DNA of 17,870 bases from JACPIL01 sp964362365 (GTDB lineage: Archaea > Nanobdellota > Nanobdellia > Woesearchaeales > GW2011-AR9): assembly GCA_964362365.1 (NCBI GenBank), contig CAYIEF010000020.1, positions 1-17,870 of the forward strand, written 5' to 3'. Positions within the stretch are counted from its first letter, which is position 1; each line of letters starts with the position of its first letter. Both the position numbers and the translations under genes were made by a program. Below, piece by piece: positions 13,920-17,870 of this stretch. The notes beneath the pieces were generated by a model that saw nothing but the letters and a program-made list of their open reading frames with translations, ran no database searches and had not been told where the DNA came from.

Positions 13920-14630
13920 TTAGCGATGGCCTAAAGTGAGGTGCTGCGCCACTTTCATGAATTCTTTTGCTGGCCTGGATCTGGGATAAAGATGAGTCAG
14001 AGGCATCTGCTTATGAGCAGCCTTGCGCACTTTACGATGATGTTTGATGTTTGCTAAAATTGGGTGTTCTAAGATACTTTCTATTTCTTGAGGCTTGAGC
14101 TCATCTTTCCCATGGGTCATGTTCAGGATAATTCCTGCAACAGTGTTATTGTTTTCTTTTGCAAGCTGAATTGTTTTTAATCCGTCCATGACCGAACTTA
14201 AGGTAGGATTGACCACTACTAAAACTTCATCTGTGCTTTTGAGAATTTGTAACAAATCATATCCTAAGCCGCTCGGAGCGTCGACTAAGACGAAATCGGC
14301 AGCATTTTTTAGGGAGTCAAAAACTTTATGCAGCTTTTGCGGGTTAGTTCTTTGGTATTCGCTCAACGAAGGCGAAGCAGGTATAAGAGAAATGCCGCTT
14401 TCATGCAAGTACATGATTTCTTTCAGGCTTTTTTCTTTACGCAGGAATTTGTTTAAGGTTCCTTCAGGATTCATATGCCCTAGATGGAGAGCTAAATTAG
14501 GGGTGACGATGTTCGCGTCGAGAAGCACCACATCTTTGCCTAACTTGGCCAGGCTTTGACCTATATTTAGTGTACAGGTCGTCTTTCCCACACCACCTTT
14601 CCCGGAAACCAGAGCGATAAACTTGGTCAT
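13920..14630 (-). CDS. MinD/ParA-like P-loop ATPase
   Basis: A 236-residue ATPase of the ParA/MinD (SIMIBI) class. It has the deviant Walker A motif GKGGVGKTT at residues 10-18, with the signature Lys at 11, DANIVTPNLALHLG for switch I, and FVLVDAPSGLG for the Walker B/switch II region. The fold is complete. The C-terminal region ends AKEFMKVAQHLTLGHR, with no obvious amphipathic membrane-targeting helix of bacterial MinD, so the 4-TM protein coded next to it may supply membrane contact. Archaeal MinD homologues position cell-surface structures such as archaella and chemosensory arrays; no such genes are here. TATA-like box about 26 nt before ATG 14630. The class is sure, the cargo is unknown. 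Confidence 0.93.
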   Translation of the reverse strand: MTKFIALVSGKGGVGKTTCTLNIGQSLAKLGKDVVLLDANIVTPNLALHLGHMNPEGTLNKFLRKEKSLKEIMYLHESGISLIPASPSLSEYQRTNPQKLHKVFDSLKNAADFVLVDAPSGLGYDLLQILKSTDEVLVVVNPTLSSVMDGLKTIQLAKENNNTVAGIILNMTHGKDELKPQEIESILEHPILANIKHHRKVRKAAHKQMPLTHLYPRSRPAKEFMKVAQHLTLGHR

Positions 14631-14650
14631 GTTTTTCTATTAGGAAAAGG

Positions 14651-14662
14651 GATTATTTAAAG
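14651..14662 (-). promoter_or_regulatory. TATA-like box for the MinD-like gene
   Basis: The minus strand reads CTTTAAATAATC, centred about 26 nt before ATG 14630. Confidence 0.6.
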
Positions 14663-14697
14663 ATTCTGTTGCTGAAAGAGAAATTCACGGAAGATAC

Positions 14698-15165
14698 TCA
14701 ATCTTCTTCCACGATACCTTCGATAACTTTTTGGGAATAATACAGAAAGTTATGGATGAATTTCTCGCAATTAACTAAGGTATCGATTTCCACTTCCACA
14801 GTAGAATCTTCCATGGCTACAATCAAGGTGACGTGGCGGCGGAATTCCTGCCTTTTTTGATATGCGGATTTGAGGATGTTGCGCAGAGAGAAGTAAAAGG
14901 TAAGATTTTTTTGGATTAAAGGATCGCCGGGATAGAGCTCAGCCAGTTTTTTTGCTTTCAGGGCAGGGCTTTTGGGTATGCTGTCCAGAGTTTTGTCTTC
15001 CATGGCTTTTTGTAGAAAGGCTTCAACCACAAAATCATAGGTGCTGACCATGCGGTTTAAGGCATTGTTGATGACATCTACTGTTCTGGTGTACTTTAAG
15101 CTGACGTAAATAATGTGTTCTAAGCGTTTTAGCTCTTCCTTAGCTTCCAACAAATTTTCATTCAT
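14698..15165 (-). CDS. Helical protein of unknown function, paralogue of the gene at 15227
   Basis: A 155-residue soluble protein, almost all helical, starting at ATG 15165. GTG 15180 is possible, but a GGAG sequence about 9 nt before the ATG supports the shorter form. A middle segment LTFYFSLRNILKSAYQKRQEFRR and an acidic C-terminal helix (about 120-150) are the clearest landmarks. The protein aligns in outline with the 147-residue protein upstream: LEHI(I/L)Y then T-R-x-x-x-x-(L/I), L-R-x-I-L, EFRR and a final F-x-x-x-x-x-K-x-I. Weak resemblance to HEPN-type four-helix domains exists, but no R-x4-6-H motif is certain. The function is not known. Confidence 0.72.
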   Translation of the reverse strand: MNENLLEAKEELKRLEHIIYVSLKYTRTVDVINNALNRMVSTYDFVVEAFLQKAMEDKTLDSIPKSPALKAKKLAELYPGDPLIQKNLTFYFSLRNILKSAYQKRQEFRRHVTLIVAMEDSTVEVEIDTLVNCEKFIHNFLYYSQKVIEGIVEED

Positions 15166-15226
15166 CTGTAAAATCTCCACAAGAACACAGCTAAAATGAA
15201 GGCTACTTTTTATTATTTTCCCTTTT

Positions 15227-15670
15227 TTATAGGGTTTTTAGAGTATTTAGAATTTTTTTAGTTTGGGTTATAAAATGTTTTACCTCTTGAGGTGAAAGGA
15301 TCTCCAGTTCATAATCTTCTGAACAAAGGACACGCTTATCGCCCCGCCTGAATTCTACCGGGCTTTGTTTCTGGGCATGCAGGATTTCCTGAATACGCAG
15401 CATGAAGACAATATTATCGTTGGAAAGATGATATTTATGGGCTAAAGGACGCAGGGCATTGATTTTTTTCAGCAATCCTTCTGGTGAGGATATTTTTTCT
15501 TTCGTGAGAACTGTTTCAAGGAAGTGTTCAAGAGAATTGCTGATGCTCTTAACAATCGCTAAGAGAAGTTTTGGATCTCTGGTCACGGGAAAAGTCTTGT
15601 GATAGAGGTGTTCTGCGGTTTGGAAGTGGTCGAATGCGGTTTTGAGGGATTTTTTGGAAGGATTATTCAT
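15227..15670 (-). CDS. Helical protein of unknown function, paralogue of the gene at 14698
   Basis: A 147-residue soluble helical protein from ATG 15670, about 25 nt downstream of a TATA-like box. Landmarks are EHLYHKTFPVTRDPKLLLAI near residue 20, LRIQEILHAQKQSPVEFRRG in the middle, and an acidic C-terminal helix. The shared features with its neighbour at 14698 (TR-D after the opening helix, LR-IL, EFRR, terminal F-T-x-x-x-K-I-L) point to a duplication with strong divergence. The stop lies about 60 nt before the neighbour's start, so the pair may be cotranscribed. I do not recognise a family. A HEPN-like fold is a guess. Confidence 0.72.
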   Translation of the reverse strand: MNNPSKKSLKTAFDHFQTAEHLYHKTFPVTRDPKLLLAIVKSISNSLEHFLETVLTKEKISSPEGLLKKINALRPLAHKYHLSNDNIVFMLRIQEILHAQKQSPVEFRRGDKRVLCSEDYELEILSPQEVKHFITQTKKILNTLKTL

Positions 15671-15690
15671 TTTTTTGTTAGGGATAAGGC

Positions 15691-15700
15691 TAATTTAATT
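15691..15700 (-). promoter_or_regulatory. TATA-like box for the 15670 gene
   Basis: The minus strand reads AATTAAATTA, centred about 25 nt before ATG 15670. Confidence 0.55.
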
Positions 15701-15713
15701 ATTTTATGGAAAA

Positions 15714-15723
15714 GTTTTTATTC
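15714..15723 (+). promoter_or_regulatory. TATA-like box for the 15758 gene
   Basis: The plus strand reads GTTTTTATTC, centred about 40 nt before ATG 15758. A GGTG at 15746-15749 about 8 nt before the ATG fits a leadered transcript. Confidence 0.42.
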
Positions 15724-15757
15724 TTCTGCCATTTAACTGATTAATGGTGTGATTGTT

Positions 15758-15997
15758 ATGAATTTAGATGAGATGATGAGTAAAGTGAAAATTCTTCCTA
15801 GTAATGAAGCTGGGGCTGGCGAAGCTTTGTCGTTGTATGTTGATGTTTTAAATGAGTATGGTGACAACTCCCCAGAAGAACAGAAAATGTATTCAGCGGT
15901 GACAAGCAAATTTAAGGGATTGGATTCGTCTTGTGATGCGACAAAATATCTCAAGGCTTTAGTAAAGAAGGGAAAACTTTCGAAAAGTAATTTTTAG
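15758..15997 (+). CDS. Small acidic/helical protein of unknown function
   Basis: A 79-residue protein from ATG 15758; GTG 15749 would add three residues, but GGTG at 15746-15749 points to the ATG. It is soluble, with an acidic centre (NEYGDNSPEEQKMYSAV) and a basic C-terminal end (KALVKKGKLSKSNF). I see no known domain. Its TAG stop overlaps the TAA stop of the convergent NAC gene within a 4-nt stretch (15994-15997). Confidence 0.6.
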   Translation: MNLDEMMSKVKILPSNEAGAGEALSLYVDVLNEYGDNSPEEQKMYSAVTSKFKGLDSSCDATKYLKALVKKGKLSKSNF

Positions 15998-16335
15998 TCA
16001 TTCTTCAAATTCAAAATAGCCTCAGCCAGATCTCCTTCTGCTTTCTCGATAGCTTTCCGGGCAGTGTTTCTGTCTGTTCCAGTCTGTTCCATGACAGTCT
16101 TGATATCCTCTTCAGAAATATCCGGCACTGAGGAAATTGCTTCTTCATGCACCTCTCCGGAGATCTGGAAGTTTTCCTGGCCCATCATGTTGACTTTGGC
16201 GACAGAAGGGTTGGTGATGACAATATTTTTGTCTTTGGTCTTGATGATGACTTCAGTAGCGGGAATGTCTACTTGCTGGATTCCCAGCTGCTTCATCATC
16301 TGCTGCATTTTCCGAGGGTTCATGCCTGATAGCAT
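15994..16335 (-). CDS. nac: Nascent polypeptide-associated complex protein (alpha-NAC type)
   Basis: A 113-residue protein from ATG 16335; a TTG at 16356 opens the frame earlier but would sit against the TATA-like box. It starts MLSGMNPRKMQQMMKQLGI, the archaeal NAC opening with a basic ribosome-binding stretch. The NAC beta-barrel follows (about residues 20-65, containing the ATEVIIKTKDKNIVITNPSV run), then a C-terminal UBA domain (about 72-113, SEEDIKTVMEQTGTDRNTA then AIEKAEGDLAEAILNL). It binds nascent chains at the ribosome exit and steers targeting. It has its own promoter, and converges with the 15758 gene. Identification is secure. Confidence 0.95.
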   Translation of the reverse strand: MLSGMNPRKMQQMMKQLGIQQVDIPATEVIIKTKDKNIVITNPSVAKVNMMGQENFQISGEVHEEAISSVPDISEEDIKTVMEQTGTDRNTARKAIEKAEGDLAEAILNLKND

Positions 16336-16356
16336 AAGATTATTAAGAAAGTGCAA

Positions 16357-16368
16357 GTTATATAAATA
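16357..16368 (-). promoter_or_regulatory. TATA-like box for NAC
   Basis: The minus strand reads TATTTATATAAC, centred about 27 nt before ATG 16335, which decides between the TTG and ATG starts. Confidence 0.58.
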
Positions 16369-16371
16369 TTC

Positions 16372-16830
16372 CTAGTCTCTTTTTCTTACCACTATACCAT
16401 ACTGGTTTGTTTCACTAGGAATTCTCCACTTTTTGGCAAAGTTTTTGTAAGGAATTTTATTCACAGCTGGTCTGGCAGGATCATTTATCCATATTGTATT
16501 TGGGTTTCTTTCAAATCCGCGGATAACATAAAAGTGAGCCCAGTTCTTGCCCCATCGAACTCGAGCGATGATCGGGTTTCCTTGCTCAATGTTAGTCATA
16601 ATCCCTTCAAGTCCTAAATTATGGTAAGGATGAGCGATAAAACCAAATTCCCGTGCGCAGTAGACCAGATCCGTATACTTAATTCCCCCGGAAATGTCCT
16701 GTTTCCAATATTGAGCAATCTCTTTTTGAGAAAGTTTGAACCCTAGATACTGAGCGACCATGCTGAGGCTTGCCGGTCCGCAATGGCCTTCTAATTGTTT
16801 TACTTTCGGTACATCAAGAATCTTCTTCAT
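16372..16830 (-). CDS. C39-like papain-fold cysteine peptidase, stand-alone
   Basis: A 152-residue protein with the C39 layout: Gln12 (oxyanion hole) before Cys17 in EGHCGPASLSMVAQYLG, the catalytic His99 in KNWAHFYVIRG, and Asn116-Asp117 in IWINDPAR. C39 peptidases usually remove double-glycine leaders and are fused to ABC exporters; this one has no membrane segments or ATPase domain, and no signal peptide is evident. It could therefore be a free cytosolic or peripheral peptidase, or an inactive relative; the full triad is present. It begins 12 nt after the Sec61-beta stop. Its substrate is not known. Confidence 0.82.
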   Translation of the reverse strand: MKKILDVPKVKQLEGHCGPASLSMVAQYLGFKLSQKEIAQYWKQDISGGIKYTDLVYCAREFGFIAHPYHNLGLEGIMTNIEQGNPIIARVRWGKNWAHFYVIRGFERNPNTIWINDPARPAVNKIPYKNFAKKWRIPSETNQYGIVVRKRD

Positions 16831-16842
16831 TCTGTGATTTTC

Positions 16843-17013
16843 TTACGCTAAGAATTTACCTCCAAAGTAATGGAGTAGGGCGATGATAATGATTATGGCG
16901 ATGCAGAAGATGACTACCGCTCCTGGAGAGAGATGTATTTTGGTGTCAGAATCTTCATTAAATCTGGTTAATCCACCCTGTCCGGAGGGAATAGTTATTT
17001 TATTCTCTGCCAT
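16843..17013 (-). CDS. secG: Preprotein translocase subunit Sec61-beta (archaeal SecG)
   Basis: A 56-codon gene from ATG 17013 to TAA 16845-16843. The protein has a polar N-terminus with a Gly-rich SGQGGLTRF motif, an acidic stretch, ILLSP-like HLSPGAVV at about 27-34, a single membrane helix (about 33-50, IFCIAIIIIIALLHYF) and a short tail. This order is that of archaeal Sec61-beta, the small tail-anchored subunit of the SecYE-beta channel. It lies 6 nt after the unknown gene at 17020 and 12 nt before the C39-like gene, so the three are probably one operon. Confidence 0.88.
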   Translation of the reverse strand: MAENKITIPSGQGGLTRFNEDSDTKIHLSPGAVVIFCIAIIIIIALLHYFGGKFLA

Positions 17014-17019
17014 AAGAGT

Positions 17020-17688
17020 TTATTTTAAGATGTCTATTATATACCTTTCGGAATTTTGGTAGAAATTGTAGCCGTGAGTTCGCTCTAGTTCACGTAATGC
17101 TTCATATTCTCTGTCTATGATAGCATCACGCATCTCTGGACTTATTCCTTCTTTGGGAATTTTGGAAAAGGAAGTAATTTCCTTTAAATTAGGTTGTTTT
17201 ATCTTTCTCATTTCACTATAAACATATTCCATCCATGGAATTTGGTGGGGAGCGCTTTCGGCAGCAATACTTTCCTTTATTTTTTCCCAAGTGCGGACTC
17301 CCCCTAAATATTTTCTATGTTCTAATGGTTCTAGCATTGAACATATTGCATCAACTGAACCCAATTTTCTGGAATCTTCAGGAACTTTAGGGGAAGGATT
17401 TTTCCACATTCGGTGATGGTATTGTTGTCTATGAAGTTTTACACCTTCCATGATTAAGTTATGGTATAGCTTATCCCCATTTGGAAGAAATTGAAGGGCT
17501 ATTTTGGTTACCACTACAGGTTCTAGCCTGTTCCATTTGCCTTTCATATCATGGGGCAATTCAGGATCTTTAGGTTTTTCCTTTAATGTCTCTTCGTAAT
17601 AGTGTACATTCCAGCTATGTACGGATACCTCAAGAACGTATTTAATCAATTCTCTTTCACTAGGTAAAACTTCCGTTACTGTGTGCAT
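17020..17688 (-). CDS. Soluble protein of unknown function, His-rich (possible HD-like fold)
   Basis: The frame is open upstream as far as 17805, but that part lies inside the repeat and reads poorly; ATG 17688 is preferred, giving 222 residues, with a TATA-like box at 17715-17727. Notable segments are LPHDMKGKWNRL near residue 44, LYHNLIMEGVKLHRQQYHHRMW, GSVDAICSMLEPLEHRKYLGG and a helical, acidic C-terminus. The scattered His and Asp (HD, HRQQYHH, VDAIC) could form a metal site like HD-domain phosphohydrolases or DUF5662-type proteins, but no canonical order is sure. Soluble, no signal. Cotranscribed with Sec61-beta 6 nt downstream. Confidence 0.75.
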   Translation of the reverse strand: MHTVTEVLPSERELIKYVLEVSVHSWNVHYYEETLKEKPKDPELPHDMKGKWNRLEPVVVTKIALQFLPNGDKLYHNLIMEGVKLHRQQYHHRMWKNPSPKVPEDSRKLGSVDAICSMLEPLEHRKYLGGVRTWEKIKESIAAESAPHQIPWMEYVYSEMRKIKQPNLKEITSFSKIPKEGISPEMRDAIIDREYEALRELERTHGYNFYQNSERYIIDILK

Positions 17689-17714
17689 AGCTCTCTTGAT
17701 ATTGTAATAAAGGG

Positions 17715-17727
17715 TTAAATTATAAAG
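17715..17727 (-). promoter_or_regulatory. TATA-like box for the 17688 gene/Sec61-beta operon
   Basis: The minus strand reads CTTTATAATTTAA, centred about 33 nt before ATG 17688, giving a leader of only a few bases. It lies 13 nt from the edge of the repeat at 17740. Confidence 0.5.
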
Positions 17728-17739
17728 ATTTAGGTTGAA

Positions 17740-17814
17740 AATTAAAGAAAATCCTGAAAAGCAGCTATCCCCCCTAAAGGGCAGGGATTTACGCCACTTT
17801 TCCAAGACGGATTT
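17740..17814. repeat. Dispersed repeat, copy 2
   Basis: 75 bp matching copy 1 (6680-6756), in the same orientation, with two substitutions and a 2-bp deletion in the hairpin. The left boundary with unique sequence is at the same base in both copies, so this is likely one end of the element. Confidence 0.93.
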
Positions 17815-17823
17815 AGTGAACTA

Positions 17824-17855
17824 CCACGAGTTTCGCCTGCGGGCTCAACTCGTGG
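17824..17855. repeat. Perfect 9-bp inverted repeat with inner 3-bp stem
   Basis: The arms at 17824-17832 and 17847-17855 are perfect complements; the 14-nt loop contains a second GCC/GGC stem with a TGCG loop. The strength and position near the element end suggest a structural RNA (omegaRNA-like) or a transposition hairpin. Confidence 0.75.
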
Positions 17856-17870
17856 CGTCACGTGTGGGAA

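Larger units (their letters stand above)
17740..17870 (-). mobile_element. End of a larger transposon-like element (runs off the right edge), perhaps with a tnpB 3' end
   Basis: Beyond the shared repeat the sequence differs from copy 1. A strong hairpin lies at 17824-17855: CCACGAGTT pairs perfectly with AACTCGTGG, and inside it GCC (17835-17837) pairs with GGC (17842-17844). On the minus strand an open frame runs from the edge to TAA 17744-17742 (42 codons). It may be the C-terminal tail of a TnpB-type protein, whose genes overlap guide-RNA structures at the element's right end. Similar structure is known from IS200/IS605 and IS607 elements. No catalytic domain is in view, so this is an inference. 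Confidence 0.45.

Noticed and set aside
14188..14559. Plus-strand open frame of 123 codons
   Set aside because: Lies opposite the MinD-like gene, whose protein is certain.
15223..15236. CCCT...AGGG palindrome as a terminator of the 15670 gene
   Set aside because: It straddles the stop codon and is not followed by a T-run on the minus strand.
17689..17805. N-terminal extension of the 17020 gene up to 17805
   Set aside because: The extra 39 codons run across the repeat and past a TATA-like box; ATG 17688 fits the promoter spacing.

Overview
The window looks like a chromosomal segment of an archaeon, most likely a small-genome DPANN lineage such as Woesearchaeota. The assignment is an inference from gene content, not from a marker phylogeny. 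Archaeal or eukaryotic-type information and secretion genes are present: eIF5A with the hypusine loop, ribosomal protein eL40, release factor aRF1 (NIKS, GGQ), alpha-NAC with a UBA tail, Sec61-beta, SecF/SecD, and a Fap7/AK6-type adenylate kinase. Many genes have an AT-rich TATA-like box centred about 25-30 nt before the start codon, which implies leaderless mRNAs. A minority have the box about 36-47 nt upstream together with a GGTG- or GGAG-type ribosome binding site.

Layout. 1-1320 (minus): the 5' end of a HIT-like gene behind a PDZ-containing site-2 protease. 1333-1935 (minus): a lipoprotein. 2000-2556 (minus): eIF5A-eL40 coupled by TAATG; eL40 is a 54-codon gene. 2594-3476 (minus): a SprT-like metalloprotein overlapping a small unknown gene. 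3578-4244 (plus): a HEPN-MNT toxin-antitoxin pair whose HEPN gene carries a one-base frameshift. 4304-4729 (plus): unknown. 4738-5838 (minus): aRF1 lacking the usual Cys-rich minidomain, divergent from an unknown gene at 5924-6685. 6680-6833: a short palindromic element resembling an IS200/IS605-derived non-autonomous element. 6834-10074 (minus): an ABC-2 exporter operon ending in the AK6-like kinase. 10189-13404 (plus): secF-secD followed by two small 4-TM DMT/EamA-like proteins. 13421-14630 (minus): a MinD-like ATPase and a 4-TM protein. 14698-15670 (minus): two helical paralogues of an unrecognised family. 15758-15997 (plus): a small unknown gene, convergent with NAC (15994-16335, minus). 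16372-17688 (minus): an unknown soluble protein, Sec61-beta and a C39-like cysteine peptidase. 17740-17870: a second copy of the palindromic sequence, running off the edge.

How the genes relate. Much of the window concerns making proteins (eIF5A, eL40, aRF1, NAC, AK6), moving them (SecF/SecD, Sec61-beta) and managing the membrane (ABC exporter, S2P, DMT pair, MinD with a membrane partner). The accessory parts are the damaged HEPN-MNT pair and the two transposon-like copies. No CRISPR array, tRNA or rRNA gene was recognised. No stretch longer than 300 bases lacks a gene; the longest gap, about 150 bases, is filled by the element at 6680-6833. I found no complete multi-gene system that I would call new with confidence. 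The best candidates for unexplored biology are the helical paralogue pair beside MinD, the SecFD-DMT operon, and the Sec61-beta/C39/unknown cluster.
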